Positions 20,042 through 28,314 of a DNA stretch of 35,984 bases are shown in pieces. A model generated the notes under the pieces. The model saw only the letters and a list, made by a program, of their open reading frames with translations, made no database searches and was not told where the DNA came from. The translations under genes and the position numbers were made by a program. The first letter of the stretch is position 1; the number at the start of each line of letters is the position of its first letter. This DNA comes from a virus. Location: IMG/VR virus record IMGVR_UViG_3300034063_000370, positions 1 to 35,984 of that record; one strand, given 5' to 3'.

Positions 20042-20856
20042 CTTTATCTCTTTATGGTGGTAGTGGATTTGTTGGAGGAAATTTCAAACGAATTTATTCT
20101 AACTTTGTTGAAATGCAAAGAGACGAACGGAAACCAAAAACAAATCAAATTTTATATTTTATTTCCACAGTAGATAATTATAATGTACATGATAACATCA
20201 CATTAGATGTAAACACCAACTTGGGTGTTTTATGTGAGGTTTTAGATTATTGTAGATCAGAAGACATTGTTTTTAACTTCATTAGTTCTTGGTTTGTTTA
20301 TGGTAAAACTCCCTATCTTCCTGCTCATGAAGATAGTATTTGCAATCCAACAGGATTCTATTCCATCACTAAAAAATGTGCAGAAGATTTACTGATTTCA
20401 TTCTGTACTACATACAATGTCAAGTATCGTATTATGAGATTGTGTAATGTTCTTGGATCTGGAGATCAGAAAGCATCCAAGAAAAAAAATGCAATTACTT
20501 GGATGATTAATGAACTTAAACTTAATCATGACATCTCTCTTTATGATCAAGGAAGCAATTGTAGAGATGTGATGCATGTTCAAGATGTATGTGGAGCAAT
20601 TAAACTTATTTGTGACAAGGGTGAATACAATCAGATCTATAATGTAGGATCTGGAAAACCAACTACAATGGGAGAAATTATTTCTCTTGCAAAACACTAT
20701 CTAAAGTCGCAATCAAAAATTAATTACATTGAACCACCAGAGTTTCATAATACAGTTCAAACTAAAAACTTTTGGATGGATACTAAAAAATTAAAGTCTC
20801 TTGGGTTTGAACAAAAACTTTCTTTAGAATTTATTATTAAAGATCTATGTCTGTAA
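20038..20856 (+). CDS. NAD(P)-dependent sugar epimerase/reductase (extended SDR)
   Basis: 272 residues. GGSGFVGGNF near the N-terminus is the dinucleotide site; FISSWFVYG and YSITKKCAEDLL (YxxxK) give the SDR active site; RDVMHVQDVCGAI and NVGSGKPTTMGEI are the usual C-terminal sugar-binding motifs. It is short for the family. It most likely reduces or epimerises the 4-keto-sugar made by its neighbours; the product is not predictable. It overlaps the previous gene by four bases and the next by ten. Confidence 0.85.
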   Translation: MTLSLYGGSGFVGGNFKRIYSNFVEMQRDERKPKTNQILYFISTVDNYNVHDNITLDVNTNLGVLCEVLDYCRSEDIVFNFISSWFVYGKTPYLPAHEDSICNPTGFYSITKKCAEDLLISFCTTYNVKYRIMRLCNVLGSGDQKASKKKNAITWMINELKLNHDISLYDQGSNCRDVMHVQDVCGAIKLICDKGEYNQIYNVGSGKPTTMGEIISLAKHYLKSQSKINYIEPPEFHNTVQTKNFWMDTKKLKSLGFEQKLSLEFIIKDLCL

Positions 20857-22163
20857 ATCAAAAAGTTTCTGAATTTATTTCAAATCTTCAGAATGATAAC
20901 GAAAATCTTTTTCCTTACTTAACTAATAATAATTGGAAAAAAGGAAATTCTGTTTACTATTCTGGACCCTATTGGGATGAACAAGAAGTTACTGCAGCAA
21001 TTACTACTCTTCTAACTGGCAAATGGTTGCCAGCAGGTGATGAGGTTAATAAATTTGAACGCCAGTTCTCTAAGAAGTTTGGTTTCGAACATTCTTTAAT
21101 GGTGAACTCTGGTAGTTCTGCTAATCTTGTCATGATTGCTGCACTAAAGAAATACTTTGGTTGGCAAGATGATGATGAAATCATTGTTTGTGTCTGTGGA
21201 TTTCCAACTACAATTAATCCTATTATTCAAAACAATCTAAAACCAGTATTTGTTGACATTGATTATAGTGATCTCAATTGGGACATAAATCAAATTGAAC
21301 AAAAAATTACCAATAAGACCCGTGCTGTATTTTCTTCACCAGTTCTTGGGAATCCTTACGATTACGATGCTATCATTGATCTTTGTAATCGCCACAATAT
21401 TAAACTTATTGCTGATAATTGTGACAGTCTTGGGAGTAAATGGAAAGGGGAATACTTAACACAACATGCAGTCGCAGCATCATGTTCATTCTATCCTGCA
21501 CATCACATCACCACGATTGAAGGTGGAATGGTGTCTTCAAACATCAAAGAGATTGTAGACATTGCTCGTAGTTTTGCTTGGTGGGGTCGTGATTGCTATT
21601 GCGTTGGTCCACAAAATCTGTTAGAGTGTGGAGTGTGTGGTAAAAGATTTGATACATGGTTGGAAGGTTATGATAAAGTTGTTGATCACAAATATGTGTT
21701 TGGGCAAATTGGTTATAACCTGAAACCAGCAGATCTTCAAGGAGCAATTGGTTCTGTTCAACTTCAAAAATTTGAAGATGTTCATCAAAAACGTAGAGCA
21801 AATAAAGAAAAGATTCAAAAGATTTTTGAATCTATTCCTAATGTTAGAGTGATTAATGAAAGGCAAGAGGCAGAGACTAGTTGGTTTGGTGTTCCAATCG
21901 TTGCTGATTATGATAAGGCAACTTTGGTTAAGTTTCTTGAGAATCATAAAATTCAAACAAGAAATTATTTTGCTGGGAACATTTTAATGCACCCTGCATA
22001 CAAACATCTAGAAGATGCAAGTAATTATCCTAATGCTTCTAAAGTTTTAGATAATGTTTTCTTTGTTGGATGTGCTCCCATTATCAATGATTCTATGATA
22101 GAATACATAGAGGAAGTTGTGAATGAGTATAAAGAGAAGCATCTCTTTTATCATCCAGTCTAG
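20847..22163 (+). CDS. E1/RfbH-like PLP and [2Fe-2S] 3-dehydrase for dideoxysugars
   Basis: 438 residues, DegT/DnrJ/EryC1 aspartate-aminotransferase fold (NSGSSANLVMIAAL, IADNCDSLGSKW). The residue that is Lys in ordinary members is His220 in SFYPAHHIT, exactly as in CDP-6-deoxy-hexulose 3-dehydrase (E1, RfbH, AscC). Cysteines 192, 250, 252 and 261/264 match the C-x57-C-x-C-x7/8-C [2Fe-2S] pattern of E1. Such enzymes remove the C3 hydroxyl of a 4-keto-6-deoxy sugar, using an iron-sulfur reductase (E3) that is not in this window. The product would be a 3,6-dideoxyhexose precursor. The gene ends at a terminator spanning its stop codon. Confidence 0.88.
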   Translation: MSVNQKVSEFISNLQNDNENLFPYLTNNNWKKGNSVYYSGPYWDEQEVTAAITTLLTGKWLPAGDEVNKFERQFSKKFGFEHSLMVNSGSSANLVMIAALKKYFGWQDDDEIIVCVCGFPTTINPIIQNNLKPVFVDIDYSDLNWDINQIEQKITNKTRAVFSSPVLGNPYDYDAIIDLCNRHNIKLIADNCDSLGSKWKGEYLTQHAVAASCSFYPAHHITTIEGGMVSSNIKEIVDIARSFAWWGRDCYCVGPQNLLECGVCGKRFDTWLEGYDKVVDHKYVFGQIGYNLKPADLQGAIGSVQLQKFEDVHQKRRANKEKIQKIFESIPNVRVINERQEAETSWFGVPIVADYDKATLVKFLENHKIQTRNYFAGNILMHPAYKHLEDASNYPNASKVLDNVFFVGCAPIINDSMIEYIEEVVNEYKEKHLFYHPV

Positions 22164-22180
22164 GGGAGTATTCCCTTTTT
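22162..22180 (+). terminator. Terminator spanning the stop codon before tRNA-Gly
   Basis: AGGGGA (22162-22167) / TTCCCT (22171-22176) with GTA loop and a T-tract to 22180. It separates the first sugar block from tRNA-Gly. Confidence 0.7.
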
Positions 22181-22252
22181 GCGGACATAGTTCAGTGGTA
22201 GAACGCTATCCTTCCAAGTTAGATGTCGTCGGTTCGAATCCGATTGTCCGCT
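22181..22252 (+). tRNA. tRNA-Gly(UCC)
   Basis: Acceptor GCGGACA / TGTCCGC (22245-22251), D-arm AGTTCAGTGGTAGAAC, anticodon TCC at 22213-22215, T-arm CGGTTCGAATCCG, U73 as is normal for Gly. The anticodon stem CTATC/GTTAG contains one U-U mismatch. No encoded CCA. Isolated 3.8 kb from the other tRNAs, between the two sugar blocks. Confidence 0.93.
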
Positions 22253-22277
22253 TGTCAAATCAATGCTAATCTAGTAG

Positions 22278-22285
22278 AATAAATA
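22278..22285 (+). promoter_or_regulatory. Late promoter box AATAAATA for the second sugar block
   Basis: NATAAATA match 33 bases before the ATG at 22311, the usual distance here. No other promoter is obvious in the following 13.6 kb, so one late transcript may cover all fifteen genes. Confidence 0.65.
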
Positions 22286-22310
22286 TGATTAGTGAAAATT
22301 AATTATTCAA

Positions 22311-23342
22311 ATGAGAACAGCATTGGTTCTAGGAGCAGGTGGCTTCATTGGAAGTCACATGGTAAAAAGATTGAAGAGCGAAGGATACTGGGTTCGTGGT
22401 GTAGATTTGAAGTATCCAGAATTTTCTCAAACAGAAGCAGATGAATTTATCCTTGGCGATCTTCGTGATCAAAATTTTGTAGAAAGAGTTCTGATTTTTA
22501 AAGGAAATTTGGGAAATTTCTACAAAGAAATTCCTTATAGGCACTACCTTCCTTTTGATGAGATCTACCAGTTTGCTGCTGACATGGGTGGTGCAGGATT
22601 TGTTTTCACTGGTGAGAACGATGCAGACATTCTTCACAATTCTGCAGTCATTAATCTTAATGTATTAGAGTATCAGCATAAATTAAATGAAAGACTTGGT
22701 TGTAATCTGACCAAGATTTTCTATTCTGGATCTGCATGTATGTATCCAGAAGAAATTCAAATGAATACTCAAAATCCAGGTCTGAAGGAAGATGACGCAT
22801 ACCCAGCAAATCCAGATTCAGAATACGGATGGGAGAAATTGTTTTCGGAACGTCTGTATTTTGCTTATAATCGCAACTATGGTATTCCTGTACGTGTCGC
22901 TAGATACCACAATATTTTTGGACCAGAAGGAACTTGGACTGGTGGTAGGGAAAAAGCACCTGCAGCTATTTGTCGCAAAGTAGCAGAACTTCCTAGTGAA
23001 GGAGGAACAATAGAAGTCTGGGGAGATGGAAAACAGACTCGTTCGTTTCTTTATGTTGATGAATGTATTGAAGCAACACGTCGTATGATGGATTCGGATT
23101 TCATTGGACCAGTGAACATTGGTTCGGAGGAAATGGTAAGTATCAATCAACTTGTAGAAATTGTGGCAAAGATTGCGAACAAGTCTGTTGAGAAAAATCA
23201 CATTCCTGGTCCTCTTGGAGTTCGTGGTCGTAATTCAAATAATGATTTGATTCGTGCTAAACTTGGTTGGGATTATGAACAAACTCTAGAGGAAGGTATC
23301 TCTAAAACTTATTCTTGGATTGACACACAAATTAAAAAATGA
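22311..23342 (+). CDS. GDP-mannose 3,5-epimerase-like SDR
   Basis: 343 residues with ALVLGAGGFIGSHMVKRLKSEG as NAD site (motif GxGGFIG). The diagnostic stretches of GDP-mannose 3,5-epimerase are present: QFAADMGGAGF, YSGSACMYPE, EYGWEKLFSE (YxxxK), RYHNIFGPEGTWTGGREKAP and DGKQTRSFLYVDEC. The family converts GDP-D-mannose to GDP-L-galactose or GDP-L-gulose through a 4-keto intermediate; Cys in SACMYP and Lys in the GREK region are the epimerising acid/base pair. It opens the second sugar block and suggests an L-sugar donor is made. Confidence 0.85.
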   Translation: MRTALVLGAGGFIGSHMVKRLKSEGYWVRGVDLKYPEFSQTEADEFILGDLRDQNFVERVLIFKGNLGNFYKEIPYRHYLPFDEIYQFAADMGGAGFVFTGENDADILHNSAVINLNVLEYQHKLNERLGCNLTKIFYSGSACMYPEEIQMNTQNPGLKEDDAYPANPDSEYGWEKLFSERLYFAYNRNYGIPVRVARYHNIFGPEGTWTGGREKAPAAICRKVAELPSEGGTIEVWGDGKQTRSFLYVDECIEATRRMMDSDFIGPVNIGSEEMVSINQLVEIVAKIANKSVEKNHIPGPLGVRGRNSNNDLIRAKLGWDYEQTLEEGISKTYSWIDTQIKK

Positions 23343-24190
23343 AAGTAACTATTCTTGGTTCTAGTGGTCAGATTGGCGCGTATCTGACTGATTATCTTCG
23401 TTCAAAAGGACACATCGTTCAGGAATTTGATGTTGTCAATGCTGACTATCAGGACATGACACGTATTCCTAATGTTAATTTGCATGATGCGATGTCTGAT
23501 ACTGATTTCTGTTTCTTTCTTGCATTTGATGTTGGTGGATCTAGGTATCTGAAAAAGTATCAGCATACTTATAATTTCATCAATAACAACACTCGTTTGA
23601 TGGCAAATGGATTTCAGTATATAAAACAATTTAACATTCCGTTTGTGTTTGCGAGTAGTCAAATGAGTAACATGAGTTACTCACCTTATGGTGTATTAAA
23701 GAATGTTGGAGAACTTTATACCAAATCTCTTAATGGTTTGATTGTTAAGTTTTGGAATGTTTATGGAATTGAAAAGGATCATGAAAAAGCACATGTTATT
23801 ACTGATTTTATTCGTAAAGGATTTGAAACTGGTGTAATTGACATGCTTACTGATGGTGAAGAAGAAAGAGAATTTCTTTACGCAGAAGATTGTTGTGAAG
23901 CACTAGAAATGTTGATGTTGAATTATAAAGAATTTAGATCAGAAGATAATCTTCACATTACTAGTTTTCATCCTACAAAAATTAAAGACATTGCTTCTAT
24001 GATTGTTGGTCAATTTAATTTGATCGGTAATTATGATGTAAAAATCTTACCATCAAAAGAACAAGATTCTGTTCAGATGGATAAAAGAAATAGACCTGAC
24101 ACCTTCATAACAAAATGGTGGCAACCAAAAACAACAATTGACAAAGGTATTGCAAAAGTATTTGAGGTAATGAAAAATGATTGGGTTTGA
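23339..24190 (+). CDS. NAD-dependent epimerase/dehydratase (SDR)
   Basis: 283 residues. GSSGQIGAYL is the nucleotide motif; FASSQMSNMSYSPYGVLKNVGE contains a Ser and YxxxK pair; EEREFLYAEDCCEALEML is the C-terminal SDR motif. It is more divergent than its neighbours, so I assign only the superfamily. It is coupled by ATGA to the GDP-mannose epimerase gene, which hints that they act on the same nucleotide sugar, for instance to reduce a keto intermediate. Confidence 0.82.
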   Translation: MKVTILGSSGQIGAYLTDYLRSKGHIVQEFDVVNADYQDMTRIPNVNLHDAMSDTDFCFFLAFDVGGSRYLKKYQHTYNFINNNTRLMANGFQYIKQFNIPFVFASSQMSNMSYSPYGVLKNVGELYTKSLNGLIVKFWNVYGIEKDHEKAHVITDFIRKGFETGVIDMLTDGEEEREFLYAEDCCEALEMLMLNYKEFRSEDNLHITSFHPTKIKDIASMIVGQFNLIGNYDVKILPSKEQDSVQMDKRNRPDTFITKWWQPKTTIDKGIAKVFEVMKNDWV

Positions 24191-25031
24191 TGCACTAGGA
24201 ACAATGGGTCGTCTGGGAAATCAGATGTTTCAACATGCAGCAATTAAAGGAATTGCTAGGCATCATGGATACCAGTATTGTATTCCTCCCAAGAATCCTG
24301 AAATTCAAATTGATAATTATGGATTGCTCGATGCTTTTGAAATGAAAAATGTGGATGCAATTAAGTTCTGCTATAATTTTATTCCAGCACAAGAAGGTCA
24401 TTTTCATTTTGATGAAGATCTCTTTGAAAATTGTTCAGATGGTTCAAACATTGCTGGATTTTTTCAGAGCGAAAAGTATTTCAAACATGTTGAGCAAGAG
24501 GTCCGAGAAGACTATCATTTTAAGAAAGAGTGGTTAGACCCCTGCCAAGAGTTTATGAGTCAGTTCCAGGGGCAGGAAGTGGCATTTCTGCACGTTCGTA
24601 GAGGAGATCCCAACCTTACAGATAAACGGGGATTTAAGTGGGCATATGTAAACTGTTCTGATCAGCATCCAGTTCAACCTTTGGAGTACTATGAGCAGGC
24701 AATCAAGCATCTTCCAGATGAGATGCCAATTCTTGTTTTCTCAGATTCTATTGATTGGTGTAAGGAGCAAGAGTTTTTCAAACCAGAAAGATTCATGTTC
24801 TCAGAACCAGAAGATAAGTATGATGATGGAGCACTAGTTCCTTACATTGATCTGTGCTTGATGTCTCTCTGTGACCATGCTATAATTGCAAATAGTTCTA
24901 TGAGTTGGTGGGGTGCTTGGTTAATTAATAACCCGAATAAAAAAGTGATCGCACCAAGTCGTTGGTTTGGACCAGCATATTCTTTTCACGATACTAAAGA
25001 TCTTTATTGTGATGGGTGGGTAATTGTATGA
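24177..25031 (+). CDS. GT11 family glycosyltransferase (alpha-1,2-fucosyltransferase-like)
   Basis: 284 residues with the three GT11 signatures in order: GRLGNQMFQHAA near residue 11, FLHVRRGD near 138 (the Arg-rich donor-phosphate motif), and ANSSMSWWGAWL near 240. GT11 enzymes move L-fucose, or a related GDP-L-sugar, to the 2-position of galactose. No GDP-fucose synthesis pair is evident here, but the upstream GDP-mannose 3,5-epimerase-like enzyme could supply GDP-L-galactose instead. It overlaps the previous gene by 14 bases and the next by four. Confidence 0.9.
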   Translation: MIGFDALGTMGRLGNQMFQHAAIKGIARHHGYQYCIPPKNPEIQIDNYGLLDAFEMKNVDAIKFCYNFIPAQEGHFHFDEDLFENCSDGSNIAGFFQSEKYFKHVEQEVREDYHFKKEWLDPCQEFMSQFQGQEVAFLHVRRGDPNLTDKRGFKWAYVNCSDQHPVQPLEYYEQAIKHLPDEMPILVFSDSIDWCKEQEFFKPERFMFSEPEDKYDDGALVPYIDLCLMSLCDHAIIANSSMSWWGAWLINNPNKKVIAPSRWFGPAYSFHDTKDLYCDGWVIV

Positions 25032-25729
25032 TTCCTTTATTTGCTATTACAACTTGCAATCAACTTGATCATTATGAGAAGTTGATTAACTCGATCAACT
25101 TTCCAATTCAAACAGTATCTGTTTTAGTTAATTCTAATCTTGATTATTTTGATCAGGTTCGTAAAGTTTCTAAAACACCTTTTGTAGGTAAGTTTGAATT
25201 TTCCCTCTGTCCACAAAACATGGGTTGCGGTCCTAGTTGGAATTACCACATAAAACATTATCCAACAGAAGATTACTGGGTTCTTTGTAGTGATGATGTT
25301 CAACTTGGAGAAAATGATCTGTCACAGATTCATTCATTGATTCAAAATCATGATGGAGTTTTTGGTGATAAGGATTGTGAATACATTCTATTTGCTTTGA
25401 ATCGTAACATGATCCGTAAAGTAGGATTGTTCGATGAAAACATTTATCCTGCTTGTTATGAAGATAATGATTACCGCACAAGAATGTCATTATCTAATGT
25501 AAAAACTTGTCATTTTGACATCACTGCATTGCACAATGATCTACCCGCAGGATCTCCACATGGATGTGGAACTGCATCAAGACTCTCTGAGGATAAGTTG
25601 AGATCCTACCAAGATTGTGTTCAAAAAAATGGAGAATACTTTTATCGTAAATGGTCAACACAACCAGAAAAAATTGATAGTTGGGTTTTTGACATTGATG
25701 AAAGAGCAAAAAAGGAATTTAGAATATGA
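25028..25729 (+). CDS. GT-A (GT2-like) glycosyltransferase
   Basis: 233 residues from ATG 25028, chosen for its ATGA overlap; a GTG at 25016 would extend it. The sequence starts MIPLFAITTCNQLDHYEKL, then NMGCGPSWNYHI, YWVLCSDDVQL with the DxD-like metal motif, and ENIYPACYEDNDYRTRM, the ED acceptor motif of family 2 transferases. It should transfer a sugar from a nucleotide donor with inversion. Donor and acceptor are unknown. It lies between GT11 and GT6 genes, so a role in the same oligosaccharide is likely. Confidence 0.82.
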   Translation: MIPLFAITTCNQLDHYEKLINSINFPIQTVSVLVNSNLDYFDQVRKVSKTPFVGKFEFSLCPQNMGCGPSWNYHIKHYPTEDYWVLCSDDVQLGENDLSQIHSLIQNHDGVFGDKDCEYILFALNRNMIRKVGLFDENIYPACYEDNDYRTRMSLSNVKTCHFDITALHNDLPAGSPHGCGTASRLSEDKLRSYQDCVQKNGEYFYRKWSTQPEKIDSWVFDIDERAKKEFRI

Positions 25730-26451
25730 AATTAGCAACCTTAGCAGTTATTTTTATTGGCACCGATAAGTATCTAAACTTTTTGCCATCTTGGTATGAG
25801 AGTTGCGAAAAGAATTTAGTCACTGATCATAAGAAACATTACTTTGTGTTTACCGATGGAGAGATGAAAGATCTTCCAGAAAACATCAGTGCTTATACGC
25901 AAGAACATCAAGCATGGCCATTCATTACTCTTCTGAGATTTAATACTATTTTAAAGGCAAAGGAAGAACTGAAAGATTATGATTGGATGTTGTTCATTGA
26001 TGCTGACATGCAGGTTGTAAGTGAAGTTCATCCAACAGAATTATTCACTGATAAAAAATACATTGGTGTACATCACCCTTGCCACTATCTTCAAATGCCG
26101 CCACATAATCAAGGAACTGGTGCATTTGAAACAAGTCCATTGTCAAAGGCAGGAATTGTAGATGGTGATGATACGTCTGTTTATTATCAGGGTTGTGTGT
26201 GGGGAGGTAAAGTTCCTGAGGTTATTGAAATGATGGAGGAACTGCAGAAAAGAACCCAAGAAGATTTGGATAATAATGTGATTGCTAAGTGGCATGATGA
26301 AAGTCAAATGAATAAGTTCTTTGCGGAAAGACCTGATGAGGTGAATGTTCTTTCTCCATCATTTGCTTTCCCAGAGGACTTTGCACAATACTGTGAGTTT
26401 GAACCAAAGATTGTTCATTTATCAAAGGATAATTCTTCCTATCATCAATGA
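25726..26451 (+). CDS. GT6 family glycosyltransferase (ABO blood-group/alpha-1,3-Gal(NAc)T-like)
   Basis: 241 residues, the size of the catalytic domain of mammalian GT6. Signatures: MLFIDADMQ with DAD at residues 92-94, YYQGCVWGG at 153-161, and WHDESQMNKFF at 189-199, which is nearly the conserved HDESHLNKYF of ABO and alpha-1,3-galactosyltransferases. These enzymes add Gal or GalNAc in alpha-1,3 linkage with retention, often to a fucosylated acceptor; a GT11 gene is nearby. Most bacterial GT6 proteins have NxN instead of DxD, so the metal-dependent DxD is notable. From memory, a cyanophage GT6 of this sort has been noted before. Confidence 0.9.
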   Translation: MKLATLAVIFIGTDKYLNFLPSWYESCEKNLVTDHKKHYFVFTDGEMKDLPENISAYTQEHQAWPFITLLRFNTILKAKEELKDYDWMLFIDADMQVVSEVHPTELFTDKKYIGVHHPCHYLQMPPHNQGTGAFETSPLSKAGIVDGDDTSVYYQGCVWGGKVPEVIEMMEELQKRTQEDLDNNVIAKWHDESQMNKFFAERPDEVNVLSPSFAFPEDFAQYCEFEPKIVHLSKDNSSYHQ

Positions 26452-27293
26452 CAAATTTAAATTGTGGATTATCAGGATGTAAAATTGAACTGATTGACAA
26501 TCACACAATCAGGAAGTATTCTTCTGGATTGAATTACAATTCAAGACTTTCTAAGCAAATTGACAAACAAGTTTTTTTCTCAAATAAAATTTTTAAGTCA
26601 ATTCATGTTCCTAAAATTAAAAATGTACGGAGAGAAAATCTATTCTCCTTTGAAATGGAGTATGTAACTGGTCATTCGTTTGATCAGTTTTTTTCTTTCT
26701 GTAGCATTGATGACATTGAGTTTGTTGTTGAAGCACTTATAGAATACTTTGATTATGTCCTTGCATCGGCAAAGATGTATAGTGAAGATGAAGCAAAATC
26801 TAAAATCATTTCAAAAATAGAATCATTAGAAACTAAGTCAGATTATCCTGATTATATTTCCTATCTTAAACAGTATGTTGAAAATGAAGTACTGAACATA
26901 CCAAAAGCATTTTGTCATGGAGATTTGACTTTTACAAACATTATTTTTAATAGTAAAAGACTTTATCTCATAGATTTTCTTGATTCTTATTTGGACACTC
27001 CTTTGGTTGATTTTGTAAAACTTAAACAAGATCTTGTTCATTGTTGGAGCTTAAATGTTCAGGAAATAGATAGTCTAAGAATTCGTCAGATCTATAAAAA
27101 AATTTGGACAATTTTGTATAATAAGTACAAATGTATTATTAATACATCAGCATTTGAAATTCTTGATGCTTTGAATGCGTTCAGAATAGAACCATACTTG
27201 ACTAATTCACGACAACGATTTATATTAGAAACAATAGTAAAAAATTGCCAAGTCTATGAAAACTTTAATTGTTCCCATGGCGGGACAATCTAG
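26448..27293 (+). CDS. Small-molecule kinase (choline/aminoglycoside kinase-like fold)
   Basis: 281 residues. The catalytic loop is HGDLTFTN at 157-164 (Brenner motif HxDxxxxN) and the metal motif IDFLD at 175-179, as in choline kinase, LicA and aminoglycoside phosphotransferases. The N-terminal lobe is divergent. It overlaps by 38 bases the next gene, a nucleotidyltransferase with HAD domain, so the pair probably phosphorylates and then activates a sugar or amino alcohol. LicA/LicC-type CDP-choline synthesis or sugar-1-phosphate activation are both possible; the substrate cannot be read. Confidence 0.8.
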   Translation: MTNLNCGLSGCKIELIDNHTIRKYSSGLNYNSRLSKQIDKQVFFSNKIFKSIHVPKIKNVRRENLFSFEMEYVTGHSFDQFFSFCSIDDIEFVVEALIEYFDYVLASAKMYSEDEAKSKIISKIESLETKSDYPDYISYLKQYVENEVLNIPKAFCHGDLTFTNIIFNSKRLYLIDFLDSYLDTPLVDFVKLKQDLVHCWSLNVQEIDSLRIRQIYKKIWTILYNKYKCIINTSAFEILDALNAFRIEPYLTNSRQRFILETIVKNCQVYENFNCSHGGTI

Positions 27294-28314
27294 TAGATTT
27301 CCCAACACAAGACCCAAATGGATGTTGACACATCCTTCTACAAATAGGTTTATGGTTACTGAATCTATTCTTGGATTGAATCTTGACTTCTTTGATCAGA
27401 TTTATTTTGTTTGTCTTCAGGATCATCAAGATAAGTATATGTTTTTAGATGGATTCTTGAGAGAGTTGGAAGAATTGGGATTGGATGATAAATCTAAAGT
27501 TGCCTTTCTTCCAGAAAAAACTGGATCACAATCCGAAACTGTTTATCAATTAATTAAATCTCAACAGATCGAAGGATTCATCTTCATAAAAGATTCTGAT
27601 GGTTTTTTTAAATGCACTCTTGAAGACACTAAAAACCAAGTAGCATATTTTGATCTCAATGATCTAGATAACATTAATGCAAGGACAAAAAGTTATTTGC
27701 AGTTGGATGTTAATAATGTCATTGCAAACATTGTAGAAAAGAAAGTTATTAGTTCCACTTTCTGTGTTGGTGGTTATGGATTTGAAGATGCACTAGATTT
27801 TTGTGAAACGTATGAAAAACTTAGTGATCTTCCTGGTGAGTGTTATGTGAGTCACATCATTTTTGAAATGATGTTATTTGGTGCGTCGTTTTATGGAACA
27901 AAAACAACACAGTTTAAAGATTGGGGAACACTTGAAGAGTGGAATAAATTTAAGCGAGAGCATAAGTGCTTGTTCGTTGACATTGATGGAACAATTGTAA
28001 CTAATTCGTCTATTCATTTCCCTCCCTACGTTGGAACTGGAGAACCATTGCAAGATAACATTAAGTTTTTAAATGAACTGAGAGAAAGTGATAAAGTTGC
28101 AATTGTACTTACAACAAGTAGACCAGAGAATATGAGAGAAGCAACTATAAGAGAACTAAAGAGAATCGGTATGGGATTTGATAGTCTGGTTATGGGGTTA
28201 CCTCATTGTGAAAGGATTGTTATTAATGATTTTGCAAATAGCAATCCTTACCCATCTTGTAGAGCAATCAATCTTCCACGCAATTCTGATAAATTGAGAG
28301 AGTTTTTTGAATGA
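27256..28314 (+). CDS. Nucleotidyltransferase fused to HAD phosphatase
   Basis: 352 residues. Residues 1-232 are a sugar-nucleotidyltransferase: MKTLIVPMAGQSSRFPNTRP with Lys21 is the GxGxR...PK signature, IKDSDGFF the metal motif and KDWGTLEEW its end. Residues 237-352 are a HAD hydrolase: LFVDIDGTI (DxDGT at 242-246), TTSRPE near 287 (motif II) and INDFANSNP near the end (motif IV). The fusion would both activate a phosphorylated substrate with NTP and remove a phosphate, as in heptose or capsular-sugar pathways. Partner kinase is encoded directly upstream with a 38-base overlap. Confidence 0.85.
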   Translation: MKTLIVPMAGQSSRFPNTRPKWMLTHPSTNRFMVTESILGLNLDFFDQIYFVCLQDHQDKYMFLDGFLRELEELGLDDKSKVAFLPEKTGSQSETVYQLIKSQQIEGFIFIKDSDGFFKCTLEDTKNQVAYFDLNDLDNINARTKSYLQLDVNNVIANIVEKKVISSTFCVGGYGFEDALDFCETYEKLSDLPGECYVSHIIFEMMLFGASFYGTKTTQFKDWGTLEEWNKFKREHKCLFVDIDGTIVTNSSIHFPPYVGTGEPLQDNIKFLNELRESDKVAIVLTTSRPENMREATIRELKRIGMGFDSLVMGLPHCERIVINDFANSNPYPSCRAINLPRNSDKLREFFE

